In this document: one piece after another, positions 39,502 through 48,018 of the stretch
Position numbering within the stretch: the stretch's first letter is position 1
How the letters are laid out: each line of letters opens with the position of its first letter
Source of the DNA: Xylocopilactobacillus apis
Lineage (GTDB): Bacteria > Bacillota > Bacilli > Lactobacillales > Lactobacillaceae
Assembly: GCF_033095965.1 (NCBI RefSeq)
Contig: NZ_AP026801.1
Coordinates: 1,818,001 to 1,882,000 of the forward strand
DNA length: 64,000 nt
Direction of reading: 5' to 3'
Translations under genes and position numbers: made by a program
The notes under the pieces: generated by a model
Told to the model about the DNA's origin: nothing
The model's input: only the letters and a program-made list of their open reading frames with translations
The model's database searches: none

Positions 39502-39531
39502 AAAAAAAAGAAGGCTCTGTCTAAGAGCCCT
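39502..39531 (-). terminator. Terminator of tuf
   Basis: Minus strand arms GGCTCT / AGAGCC followed by TTC and eight T, just past the tuf stop at 39557. Confidence 0.88.
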
Positions 39532-39556
39532 CTATTTGAACTAATACTAATTTCAA

Positions 39557-40747
39557 TTAGTCAAGAATATCAGTAACCTGTCCGGCACCGACGGTCTTAC
39601 CACCTTCACGAACAGTGAACTTAGTTCCCTTTTCAATAGCAACTGGTGAGATCAATTCAACGTCAAACGATACGTTATCACCAGGCATAACCATTTCAAC
39701 TCCATCAGGAAGTTCAATAGTACCTGTAACATCAGTTGTATGGAAGTAGAACTGAGGACGGTAATTTGAGAAGAATGGAGTATGACGTCCACCTTCATCT
39801 TTAGAAAGGATATAAACTTGTCCCTTGAATTTCTTATGAGTCTGAATTGAACCTGGTTTAGCAAGAACTTGCCCACGTTCGATCTGATCATGGTTAATTC
39901 CACGAAGTAAAATTCCGACGTTATCTCCTGCTTCACCTTCGTCAAGAGTCTTATGGAACATCTCGACACCAGTAACAGTAGATTTCAAAATTTCAGGTTT
40001 TAAACCAACGATTTCAACTTCATCACCAATCTTAACTGTTCCACGATCAACACGACCAGAAGCAACAGTTCCACGACCAGTAATTGTAAATACGTCTTCT
40101 ACTGGCATTAAGAAAGGCTTGTCAGTATCACGTGTTGGAGTTGGAATATATTCGTCAACTGTATCCATCAACTCTTCAATATTCTTTTCCTGTTCTGGAT
40201 CACCTTCAAGTGCTTTTAAAGCTGAACCTTTGATGACAGGAATATCATCTCCAGGGAAATCATAGTCGCTTAATAATTCACGAACTTCCATCTCCACTAA
40301 GTCAACTAACTCAGGATCATCAACTAAATCTGTTTTGTTGATAAATACAATAATGTATTCAACACCAACCTGACGAGCAAGTAAGATATGTTCACGAGTC
40401 TGAGGCATCGGACCATCAGTAGCGGCAACAACTAAAATTGCACCGTCCATCTGAGCAGCACCAGTAATCATGTTTTTGATGTAATCAGCATGTCCTGGGG
40501 CATCCATATGTGCGTAATGACGTTTTTCTGTCTCATATTCAATATGAGCAGTGTTAATTGTAATTCCACGTTCCTTTTCTTCAGGAGCTGCATCGATTCC
40601 TGCATAGTCAAGGGGTTGTGCTAATCCCTTCTTTGCAAGCACGTGAGTAATAGCAGCTGTTAAAGTTGTTTTACCATGATCGACGTGACCAATCGTACCA
40701 ATGTTAACGTGCGGCTTGGTTCTTTCGTAGTGCTCTTTTTCTGCCAT
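39557..40747 (-). CDS. tuf: Elongation factor Tu
   Basis: The 396-residue protein has the P-loop [10 protein letters not shown], effector [20 protein letters not shown] and NKTDLVDD, plus the beta-barrel domains 2 and 3. ATG 40747 follows AGGAGG. It has its own promoter and terminator, so it is expressed as a single gene. Confidence 0.99.
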   Translation of the reverse strand: MAEKEHYERTKPHVNIGTIGHVDHGKTTLTAAITHVLAKKGLAQPLDYAGIDAAPEEKERGITINTAHIEYETEKRHYAHMDAPGHADYIKNMITGAAQMDGAILVVAATDGPMPQTREHILLARQVGVEYIIVFINKTDLVDDPELVDLVEMEVRELLSDYDFPGDDIPVIKGSALKALEGDPEQEKNIEELMDTVDEYIPTPTRDTDKPFLMPVEDVFTITGRGTVASGRVDRGTVKIGDEVEIVGLKPEILKSTVTGVEMFHKTLDEGEAGDNVGILLRGINHDQIERGQVLAKPGSIQTHKKFKGQVYILSKDEGGRHTPFFSNYRPQFYFHTTDVTGTIELPDGVEMVMPGDNVSFDVELISPVAIEKGTKFTVREGGKTVGAGQVTDILD

Positions 40748-40830
40748 TTAAAAATGGACCTCCTAAATTTTCTTTATATTTAAATTATCGTTATTTAGCA
40801 GTTAATTGCTTGGAAGCGTTCCGATTATGT

Positions 40831-40859
40831 ATTATACCGAGAAAATCAATCTTTGTAAA
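40831..40859 (-). promoter_or_regulatory. tuf promoter
   Basis: Minus strand -35 TTTACA, a 17-base spacer and -10 TATAAT, about 85 bases upstream of the ATG. Confidence 0.75.
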
Positions 40860-40879
40860 TATGTAAAAAATTATCTGCC

Positions 40880-42562
40880 TTATTGCCGATTTGATTTATT
40901 TTGATTTACTTCCATAATAACAGGCAAAATGACAGGGTGTCTCTTGGTTTGCTCAAACAAAAATTTGTTTAAGTCATCTCTAACATCTTGCTTGATTTCA
41001 GACCAATCGAAATCATCATTTTCCATATAGTTTAAGACTGATTTCTTGATTACTTCTTTACTATCATTCAACAATTCTTGATTAGTTTTATTATAAACAA
41101 AACCCTTTGCAACAATTTTTGGTGTTGAAATAATTTTCTTGTTTCTCCTATCAATAGTTACAGTCGAAACAAAAACACCATCTTCTGAAAGCATCTTACG
41201 GTCACGAAGGACAATGCTTCCAATGTCTCCTACTCCAATTCCATCAATCATCGTATCTCCGGCAGGAACTGCCTTGCCTAAATGCATTTCTTCGTCTTTG
41301 ATTTCAAGAACGTCGCCCATGGCAGTAATAAAGATATTTTTTTCTGGAATCCCGGCTTCTTTAGCAATCTCTTTATGAGCGTCTAAAAGACGATATTCAC
41401 CTTGAATAGGCACCAAATATTTTGGATGAATTAACTTAATAAGCATCTGTAGGTCATATCTGCTGGCATGACCCGTTGCATTGATGTCATCACTAAGAGT
41501 TTTCACTTCAGCTCCTGCGCGATAAATCAAATCTTTGGTCTTTGCCATTGAAGTTTCCATTGCATAAGAAGGAGAAGAAGTAATAAAAACTAAATCACCT
41601 TGTTTAATACGAACATTCTTGTAACGCCCGGTAGCCATGCGCTGTAAAGACTTCATCGGCTCACCTAATTTACCCGTTTCCAAAATCACAACTTGATCGT
41701 CTTGATATTTTTTAAGATCCTTTAAGGGAATCAACAGGCCGTCTGGAATCTTCAAGTATTTGAGCTTCATTGCAGTGCGAACAATTTTTTCTAAATCACG
41801 ACCAGAAATTGCTAATTTACGTTGGCTATAGACCGCTGCGTTAATTATTTGCTGGATTCTGACAATATTTGAAGCAACGGATGCAACAATGATCCTGCCC
41901 GCCTGATATTTAAAAGTTTCATTAATATAGGTAGTAACTTCTCGATCAGTATTATAAGGTGCCGCTTGAGCTTCAGCATTTGAGGAATCGCTTAATAAAG
42001 CAATAACGTTGCTTTCACCAATTTTTGCTAACCGATTTAAATCTGTTTCATACGGACCTGTCTGTGAAAAATCAAACTTAAAGTCTCCCGTATAGACGAT
42101 CTTACCTTCTGAAGTGTTAAGTACAATCCCTAAGCTATCTGGAATTGTATGAGTGGTCTTAAAAAATGAAACTGTAGTTTTTTCAAAATCGATCTCAGAC
42201 TTTTCATTAATTACATTGAAGCTGTATTTGTTCTTCATTTTTTGGTCAATGATGTTATTTTTAACTAATTCAATTGTCAGTTTAGAACCAAAAATTGGAA
42301 CATTATAGCCTTTGTGTAAAAAGTACGGCAAGGCGCCAATGGCATCTGCATGTCCATGAGTTAAAAATACTCCTGCAATGCGGTCAATGTTCTCTTCAAG
42401 ATAATTAAAATCAGGTACGACAACGTCAATCCCTAACATTTCATTCTCTGGATACTTCAACCCAAAATCTAAAACAAAGATTTCACCATCAGCATCTACT
42501 GCATAAATATTTTTGCCATCTTCTCGAACACCGCCGAGCATGGCAATTTTTACTTTTCCCAA
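40880..42562 (-). CDS. rnjA: Ribonuclease J1
   Basis: The 560-residue metallo-beta-lactamase/beta-CASP nuclease has HGHADAIGALPY (HxHxDH), ATGHASRYDL (beta-CASP) and a C-terminal domain. It performs 5'-3' and endonucleolytic mRNA decay and rRNA maturation. The start is a TTG (42562) nine bases after GAGGTG, with no upstream ATG in frame. Confidence 0.96.
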   Translation of the reverse strand: MGKVKIAMLGGVREDGKNIYAVDADGEIFVLDFGLKYPENEMLGIDVVVPDFNYLEENIDRIAGVFLTHGHADAIGALPYFLHKGYNVPIFGSKLTIELVKNNIIDQKMKNKYSFNVINEKSEIDFEKTTVSFFKTTHTIPDSLGIVLNTSEGKIVYTGDFKFDFSQTGPYETDLNRLAKIGESNVIALLSDSSNAEAQAAPYNTDREVTTYINETFKYQAGRIIVASVASNIVRIQQIINAAVYSQRKLAISGRDLEKIVRTAMKLKYLKIPDGLLIPLKDLKKYQDDQVVILETGKLGEPMKSLQRMATGRYKNVRIKQGDLVFITSSPSYAMETSMAKTKDLIYRAGAEVKTLSDDINATGHASRYDLQMLIKLIHPKYLVPIQGEYRLLDAHKEIAKEAGIPEKNIFITAMGDVLEIKDEEMHLGKAVPAGDTMIDGIGVGDIGSIVLRDRKMLSEDGVFVSTVTIDRRNKKIISTPKIVAKGFVYNKTNQELLNDSKEVIKKSVLNYMENDDFDWSEIKQDVRDDLNKFLFEQTKRHPVILPVIMEVNQNKSNRQ

Positions 42563-42598
42563 AAATGTATCACCTCTTTCTTTATTAAAATTTAATCT

Positions 42599-42620
42599 AA
42601 AAAACCTGCAATTAAGCAGG
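42599..42620 (-). terminator. Terminator of rpsO
   Basis: Arms CCTGC / GCAGG with a six-base loop, followed on the minus strand by six T. It lies just past the rpsO stop at 42630. Confidence 0.8.
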
Positions 42621-42629
42621 CCGTTAATA

Positions 42630-42899
42630 TTATCTTCTTAATCCTAATGAGCTAATCAAATTACGATAACGGTCAAGATCGTTTTCTCTTAAATATCTAA
42701 GTAAGTTACGACGATGACCAATTTTTTTCATCTGACCTACGTATGAATGATGGTCTTTTTTATGTTTTGTTAAATGTTGATTTAAAACATTAATCTCTTC
42801 AGTTAAAAGAGCAACTTGAACTTCAACAGAACCAGTATCTCCTTCACTGCGACCATACTTCTTAATAATTTCTTCTTTACGTTCTTTTGTAATTGCCAT
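42630..42899 (-). CDS. rpsO: 30S ribosomal protein S15
   Basis: The 89-residue protein shows the family motifs [28 protein letters not shown] and RRNLLRYL. Divergent from rpsT, 180 bases away. Confidence 0.99.
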   Translation of the reverse strand: MAITKERKEEIIKKYGRSEGDTGSVEVQVALLTEEINVLNQHLTKHKKDHHSYVGQMKKIGHRRNLLRYLRENDLDRYRNLISSLGLRR

Positions 42900-43030
42900 T
42901 AATCTATTCCTTTTATTTATTCCATAAAGCTAAGTAAGAGGAAATTCCTCAAACATAGTAATAGGTGTTATCATAATATCATTAAATGGATCAGATTTCA
43001 AAATTGCTAGTCAAATTAAAGTTTAATTGG

Positions 43031-43036
43031 TATAAT
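43031..43036 (+). promoter_or_regulatory. -10 element of rpsT
   Basis: TATAAT preceded by TTGG, 44 bases upstream of ATG 43080; AAGGAG is the ribosome binding site. The -35 is not clear. Confidence 0.5.
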
Positions 43037-43079
43037 GAGAAAGATTAATTTCACTATACCAGGAAGGAGTATCTAGTTA

Positions 43080-43340
43080 ATGCCACAGATCAAATCAGCG
43101 ATTAAGCGCGTTAAGACTCAAAACAAGCGTCGTTTGGCAAACGCATCTCAACGTTCAGAAATGCGTACAGCAATCAAGAAATTCAATTTAGCAGCTGAAA
43201 AAGGCGAAAAAGATAATATTGAAGTTCTTTACAAGAACGCAGCTAAACTTATCGATTCAGCTAAGCACAAAAAATTGATTCATAGCAATAAAGCTGCACG
43301 TGACTTATCCAAAATTACGTTACGTAAGAACAGTCTTTAA
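43080..43340 (+). CDS. rpsT: 30S ribosomal protein S20
   Basis: The 86-residue basic helical protein begins [18 protein letters not shown], typical of S20, and ends in the usual helix ([16 protein letters not shown]). It is monocistronic, with a terminator directly after the stop. Confidence 0.99.
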   Translation: MPQIKSAIKRVKTQNKRRLANASQRSEMRTAIKKFNLAAEKGEKDNIEVLYKNAAKLIDSAKHKKLIHSNKAARDLSKITLRKNSL

Positions 43341-43365
43341 AAAGAACCTGCGGGTTCTTTTTTTT
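43341..43365 (+). terminator. Terminator of rpsT
   Basis: AGAACC / GGTTCT arms with loop TGCG and a run of eight T. Confidence 0.9.
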
Positions 43366-43474
43366 GTGGTGAAATTTGGATTAGATTATAGTGAACCTGC
43401 TCTTTGTCCATCAAATGTATGTAACATACTCCTGCGAGTCACAACGAAATTTCAAACAATACCTGGAAAATCAT

Positions 43475-43506
43475 AAAAAAAACGCCAATAAAATATCAGC
43501 GTTTTC
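43475..43506 (-). terminator. Minus-strand terminator upstream of the DUF3800 gene
   Basis: Arms AACGC / GCGTT, loop of 13 bases, and on the minus strand eight T. It is the first minus-strand terminator after the threonine aldolase stop at 44551, on the far side of the opposing DUF3800 gene. Confidence 0.65.
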
Positions 43507-43522
43507 TCTAGTTGACCTATTT

Positions 43523-43541
43523 TTATCCATCTAGATAAGTA
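43523..43541. promoter_or_regulatory. Palindromic operator copy 1
   Basis: TTATC-CATCTA-GATAA-GTA. The same pattern recurs 43 bases downstream with a coordinated change in both arms (TTGTC/GACAA). Such compensatory changes point to selection on the symmetry. Confidence 0.6.
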
Positions 43542-43565
43542 ATAAGCCAAAAATTTGTAGAACAG

Positions 43566-43584
43566 TTGTCAATCTAGACAAGTA
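43566..43584. promoter_or_regulatory. Palindromic operator copy 2, overlapping a likely -35
   Basis: TTGTC-AATCTA-GACAA-GTA. TTGTCA at 43566 is followed 16 bases later by TATAAA, giving a possible plus-strand promoter for the DUF3800 gene that this site would block. Confidence 0.6.
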
Positions 43585-43713
43585 CTCTATAAAGATAGAC
43601 TATAATTTTTTTATTTTTTTGTCAAATAAAATTGCTCACTTGTTTCTAAAGAAATGATATATAATTTTTATTACGCAAAATTAATTATAAATTTTTTGAT
43701 TGTGAGATTATAA

Positions 43714-44565
43714 ATGACAGATAGAAAAATAAGTATCTTTTTTGATGAGTCTGGAAAAAATTCAAATGATATTTCTCTAATGGGTGGCGTGTCTGTTCCT
43801 AACGACTATTACTTTTGCAAAGATATTCAGTTTTTAAACCAGCAACTTCAAAGAAAAACTTTTCGTATGCATTTTACTCAATATGACAAAAGTGATTACT
43901 CAAATTTCAAAATGGTTATTCAATCATTTTTGAAATTAACTGATGCAATTCAAGTAAATATCATTTCATATAAACTAAATAATTTAAAAGATCATATTTT
44001 ATATGCATCAATGAAAAAAGATATGTTATATAGTAGACTACCTGAACGAGTAATTTACGGATTATTGCGCAATTATAGTAACATGGATAATTTAAAAGCT
44101 GACATTTATATAGAAAATTCCAATGAATATGCTAAATTACACATAGATAAATCTATAAAAAAACAGATGAATATCCATTCTTTATATAGATATGACAATT
44201 TTAAAATTGAAAATTCAAAACTTGTTCCCAAAAATCAAGAAATAGGTATCGAGTTTACTGACACAATTTTAGGAATTATTCGGTTAATTATTCAAAACAG
44301 CAGCTTAACAAATAATAATCAAGAAATTAAAAGAAGCCTTTTAGCAAAGAATTTACTAATTAATGATCTTATGGATGAATTGGAGCCTTTGTTAAAATCA
44401 ATTAAAATTTATGAGCTTACCCAAAATGACCATTTAAAAAAAATAAATTTTGAAACATATTTAAGATTCTACAAAGCCAATATTAATTCATTTAAAGAAA
44501 CAAACAAAGACGATTTCTATGATTTAAATAATAAAATGTTGCCCATCAAATCAGATCAAATCTAA
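43714..44565 (+). CDS. DUF3800 domain-containing protein
   Basis: The 283-residue protein begins ISIFFDESGKNSNDISLMGG, the DUF3800 signature with the acidic DES motif of a putative RNase H-like metal site. Base composition is more AT-rich than its neighbours, with many AAA and ATA codons, which suggests transfer. No good ribosome binding site is seen. The last 15 bases overlap the convergent threonine aldolase gene. DUF3800 proteins often lie in mobile or defence contexts; function unproven. Confidence 0.85.
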   Translation: MTDRKISIFFDESGKNSNDISLMGGVSVPNDYYFCKDIQFLNQQLQRKTFRMHFTQYDKSDYSNFKMVIQSFLKLTDAIQVNIISYKLNNLKDHILYASMKKDMLYSRLPERVIYGLLRNYSNMDNLKADIYIENSNEYAKLHIDKSIKKQMNIHSLYRYDNFKIENSKLVPKNQEIGIEFTDTILGIIRLIIQNSSLTNNNQEIKRSLLAKNLLINDLMDELEPLLKSIKIYELTQNDHLKKINFETYLRFYKANINSFKETNKDDFYDLNNKMLPIKSDQI

Positions 44566-45576
44566 CAAATAATCCACGTTTTCTTCTTTTGTCGCCCACG
44601 AAGTTACAAAACGTACAACTTGGTGTTCATTGTCTAGTTTTTCCCAAAAAGAAAATCGAACTTTCTTTTGTAATTCTTCGATTTGCGAATTTGTCATAAT
44701 TACAAATTGCTGATTAGTTGGCGAATCAATATGAAGCTGATAACCTTTGGCAACAAATCCTTCTTTCATTTTTTTCGCCATTTTAAGCGCATGTCGGCTG
44801 ATTTCAAAATAAAGATCATTAGAAAACAATTCTAAGAACTGCACACCCGTTAAACGGCCTTTGGCTAAGAGCGCTCCGTGCTGTTTGATCATCGTCAAAA
44901 AGTGCGGCGGTTCATTCTTTTTAGTAAAAACTACTGCTTCACCACATAATGCTCCAACTTTTGTGCCTCCGATATAAAAAACGTCACAAAGGCGGGCGAT
45001 ATCAGTTATATTAAGATCTGCTTCTTCACTAACCAATCCATAACCTAAGCGTGCTCCATCAATATAGAGCGGAATCTCATATTTTTGGCATACATCAGAT
45101 AGTTTTGTTAATTCATTTTTCGTATAGAGAGTGCCATATTCAGTTGGATAAGAGACATAAACCATGCCGGGAATAACCATATGCTCATAATTTACGTCAC
45201 CATAAAATTCTTCACAATACTTGTCCACTGCTTCAGCAGTTATTTTGCCTTTTCGAGCTGGAAGAGTAATAACTTTATGTCCGCTGTGCTCAATTGCTCC
45301 TGCCTCATGACTGCTAACGTGTCCTGTATCAGCTGCAATTACGCCTTCGTATTTTTTTAACAATGCATCAATAACTACTTGATTAGTTTGAGTCCCTCCC
45401 ACCAGAAATTTAACGCTGGCTTCAGGACATTTAATTACTTCTTTTATTTTAGATGCCGCCTGCAAGCTAAAATCATCGAAACCATACCCAACTTCTTGGT
45501 CAAGATTAGTTTGAACTAACCGTGCTAAAACTTTTTCATGGGCTCCTTCAGAATAATCATTTTCAAATGAGATCAT
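44551..45576 (-). CDS. ltaE: Low-specificity L-threonine aldolase (PLP)
   Basis: The 341-residue beta-eliminating lyase family enzyme has the PLP Lys in GGTKVGALCGE and the Asp-Ala-Arg motif DGARLGYGL. It cleaves threonine/allo-threonine to glycine and acetaldehyde. ATG 45576 overlaps the binding-protein stop by four bases, so it is the last gene of the T-box-controlled amino-acid transport operon. Confidence 0.92.
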   Translation of the reverse strand: MISFENDYSEGAHEKVLARLVQTNLDQEVGYGFDDFSLQAASKIKEVIKCPEASVKFLVGGTQTNQVVIDALLKKYEGVIAADTGHVSSHEAGAIEHSGHKVITLPARKGKITAEAVDKYCEEFYGDVNYEHMVIPGMVYVSYPTEYGTLYTKNELTKLSDVCQKYEIPLYIDGARLGYGLVSEEADLNITDIARLCDVFYIGGTKVGALCGEAVVFTKKNEPPHFLTMIKQHGALLAKGRLTGVQFLELFSNDLYFEISRHALKMAKKMKEGFVAKGYQLHIDSPTNQQFVIMTNSQIEELQKKVRFSFWEKLDNEHQVVRFVTSWATKEENVDYLLDLI

Positions 45577-46397
45577 TTATTTTTCCTTTCTAGGTTTCCA
45601 AACCACTTCTTATGAATTTCAGCCATTTTACCAGATTTTTTTAACTCTTTAAATCCTTGATTTATTTTTTGCGCTAATTCATGATCAGATTTTCTCATCC
45701 CAACAACAAAACTTTCGGGCTTAAAACCACCATTTATTAGTGAATAATCATCTGGATTACTTTCATGGGATAAATAATAACTGGCGTACCCACGATCAAT
45801 TAAAAGCCCATCGATGCGCCCTGCATTTAAATCCATGAAAGCTTCACTAAAACCATCGTACAAAACGGGCGTCTGATTTTTGACAAAGTCTTTTAAAACA
45901 TGGGGCTGCTGTTCGAAGCGATCATAACCAGAAGATCCATTTTGAATGCCGATAATTTTACCTTTCATGTCTTTAAAACTGTTAATTTTTTTCTTTTTTA
46001 GAGAAACTACAACTTGATCATTACTCATGTAACTATCGCTAAAAAGAACCTTTTTCTCTCTTTCTGCGGTTTTAGAGTAGCCATTCCAAATTAAATCAAT
46101 CGTCTGGTTTTGTAACTCATTTTCCTTCATTGACCAATCAATCGGCTGAAAATCAACCTTAATTCCATAAAGTGCAAAAACTGCCCTTGCTAAATCTACA
46201 TCATACCCAACAATTTGGCCTGATTTATTTTGAAATCCCATTGGGACAAAGGTATCATCGAGTCCAACGATTACTCGTTTTTCATCTTTGATGCGCGACC
46301 ATTGATCACTATTTGTTTTTTGACGTCCGCATCCTGTTAAAACAAAAATACTCAAAAAACTTAACAGAAAAACTAGCCCAATCTTTTTTTTAGTCAT
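45573..46397 (-). CDS. Amino-acid ABC transporter substrate-binding lipoprotein
   Basis: The 274-residue SBP_bac_3 protein has a lipoprotein signal peptide with lipobox LTGCG (Cys about residue 23). Motifs typical of polar-amino-acid binders include GLDDTFVPMGFQ, GYDVDLARAV and GIQNGSSGYD. It works with the permease and ATPase upstream. The leader T-box with a CAC specifier predicts histidine as ligand; glutamine or cystine cannot be excluded from the protein alone. Confidence 0.92.
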   Translation of the reverse strand: MTKKKIGLVFLLSFLSIFVLTGCGRQKTNSDQWSRIKDEKRVIVGLDDTFVPMGFQNKSGQIVGYDVDLARAVFALYGIKVDFQPIDWSMKENELQNQTIDLIWNGYSKTAEREKKVLFSDSYMSNDQVVVSLKKKKINSFKDMKGKIIGIQNGSSGYDRFEQQPHVLKDFVKNQTPVLYDGFSEAFMDLNAGRIDGLLIDRGYASYYLSHESNPDDYSLINGGFKPESFVVGMRKSDHELAQKINQGFKELKKSGKMAEIHKKWFGNLERKNK

Positions 46398-46409
46398 GTC
46401 TAACTCCTT

Positions 46410-47042
46410 TTAAATCGATTCTACCGTTAACATCTCGTCAGCAATGTGTTCAGCAAAATCTAAATCATGAGTTACAACAATTTGGGTTATCCCTTGATCT
46501 CTTAAGGTTAAAATTACTTTTTCGACTTGTTCTCTTAATTCTGGATCAAGCGCACTAGTCGGTTCATCATAACCAATAATTTTGGGCTTCATCGCTAAAG
46601 CTCTAGCTAATGCAACCCGCTGTTTTTGACCACCTGAAAGCTGATATGGATAAAGATTTTCTTTACCTTCAAGGCCTAATTTTTCAAGTAAGTACATCGC
46701 CTGATCCGTACTTTCCTGTTTATTTTCTTTTAAAACAATTGTCGGAGCTAACGTGATATTATTTAAAACCGACAGGTGCGGAAATAATTGAAAATCCTGA
46801 AATACCACACCCACAATTTGATCTGCATTAGCCATTTCAACAGGATTAAAAGGGACTCCGTCCATAATTAATTCACCTGAATCAATTGTTTCAAGACCTG
46901 CTAAACAACGAAGCAAAGTTGTTTTACCAGCACCGGAAGGTCCAACAATCGTTAAAATTTTGCCGTCATTGATAGTCAATTTCAAGTCATCAATAATTTT
47001 GCGGCCGTCAAAACTTTTTACTAAATTTTTTATTTCTAACAT
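46410..47042 (-). CDS. Amino-acid ABC transporter ATP-binding protein
   Basis: The 210-residue ATPase has Walker A GPSGAGKTTLLR, signature LSGGQKQRVALARAL, Walker B IIGYDEPTSALD and switch His in VVTHDLDFAE. It is the GlnQ/HisP type, on the short side because the C-terminal tail is trimmed. It lies between the permease and the binding protein. Confidence 0.95.
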   Translation of the reverse strand: MLEIKNLVKSFDGRKIIDDLKLTINDGKILTIVGPSGAGKTTLLRCLAGLETIDSGELIMDGVPFNPVEMANADQIVGVVFQDFQLFPHLSVLNNITLAPTIVLKENKQESTDQAMYLLEKLGLEGKENLYPYQLSGGQKQRVALARALAMKPKIIGYDEPTSALDPELREQVEKVILTLRDQGITQIVVTHDLDFAEHIADEMLTVESI

Positions 47043-47054
47043 TTGGCAATCTCT

Positions 47055-47696
47055 CTATTTATAATACTGATAGTGTTTTTCTAATTTTTTAGATAAAAGG
47101 GTTAAAAATGCCGTTAACAGCAAGTAGATAAGCCCAACTAAAAGCAGTGGAATTAAACTGACATCACGACTCATGGCAATTTTCCCCGCTCGAAGCAAAT
47201 CGCCTAAACCTAAAACGTAAATTAAAGACGTGTCCTTAACTAAATTAATTACTTCGTTACCAATTGAGGGAAGCACAATTTTTATTACCTGTGGCAAAAT
47301 AATGCGCACAACCGTCTGTCCTTTAGTCAGCCGTAAGACTTTGGCAGCTTCATATTGACCTTCGGGAATTGACTGAATCCCACCCCGAAAAATTTCGGCA
47401 AAATAAGCGGCATAATTTAAAATAAAAGCAAATAATGCTGCATCATATCGTTCAAAGACGATTCCCATTAACGGAAGCCCATAAAAAACAAAAATCAATT
47501 GGAGTAGTAACGGAGTCCCGCGCATTAACCAAATGTATAAATTAATTATCCATTGCAATGGTTTAAAGCGAGTTTGTAGAGCGAATGAGATTAAAATTCC
47601 TAACGGAATCGACCCTAATAAAGTAAAGAAAAAAACTTTCAAGGTCATCACTGCTCCATTTAATAATGCTGGCAAAATTTCTATCGCATAGTTCAT
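47055..47696 (-). CDS. Amino-acid ABC transporter permease (HisM/GlnP type)
   Basis: The 213-residue protein has five membrane helices and the EAA loop (YEAAKVLRLTKGQTVVRIILPQ shortened here to EAAKVLRLTKG). First gene after the T-box leader, with AGGAGG before ATG 47696. It is the membrane component for the ATPase and lipoprotein that follow. Confidence 0.94.
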   Translation of the reverse strand: MNYAIEILPALLNGAVMTLKVFFFTLLGSIPLGILISFALQTRFKPLQWIINLYIWLMRGTPLLLQLIFVFYGLPLMGIVFERYDAALFAFILNYAAYFAEIFRGGIQSIPEGQYEAAKVLRLTKGQTVVRIILPQVIKIVLPSIGNEVINLVKDTSLIYVLGLGDLLRAGKIAMSRDVSLIPLLLVGLIYLLLTAFLTLLSKKLEKHYQYYK

Positions 47697-47714
47697 TTGA
47701 TCCTCCTTAAAAAC

Positions 47715-47950
47715 AAAAAAGCCCTTTAGCTAAAATAGCTAAAGGACGTCTAATCGTGGTTCCACCTTTGTTCGTTAGCGCCTCACGACGATAACCTCAC
47801 GAAGTCTAACAACTTCTGATGCAATAACGGGCATTCCCGAACCTTTCTACTTAATTCAAAAGGGATACTCCCAGATGTGTTTCGCCTTACTCTTCTGTCT
47901 TTTTCCACCAACCAAAGACTCTCTGTCTAGAATAAAATAAAGTTACTCTT
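47715..47950 (-). promoter_or_regulatory. T-box riboswitch, probable histidine specificity
   Basis: On the minus strand: stem I with AGACAGAGAG and GGTTGGTGG, a specifier region GAAACACATCTGGGAGTA, the T-box AAGGTGGAACCACG (47768-47755), and a terminator GTCCTTTAGCT / AGCTAAAGGGC followed by six T (47747-47715). The likely specifier is CAC (47879-47877), His, because it is followed by the usual purine and stem. Uncharged tRNA-His would stop termination and switch on the transporter operon. T-box identity is firm; the codon call is moderate. Confidence 0.9.
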
Positions 47951-48018
47951 CTGTTCAAAGCATATGATTTTTATATATATTACTCGTTTATTCAATAATT
48001 TAAAAGCCCTAATTTTAA

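Larger units (their letters stand above)
43366..43713. other. 348-base AT-rich intergenic region with several symmetric sites
   Basis: No ORF with a ribosome binding site. It holds a perfect palindrome GTATGT-A-ACATAC (43417-43429), a minus-strand TATAAT near 43385-43390, a minus-strand terminator (43475-43506), and two copies of a 19-base palindromic operator ahead of the DUF3800 gene. Confidence 0.7.

Noticed and set aside
39652-39969. A 105-codon ORF inside tuf
   Set aside because: It overlaps the conserved EF-Tu frame and shows no family motif.
43417-43429. Palindrome GTATGT-A-ACATAC as a regulated site
   Set aside because: It is perfect but lies 300 bases from any start and near no clear promoter; kept only as part of the intergenic description.
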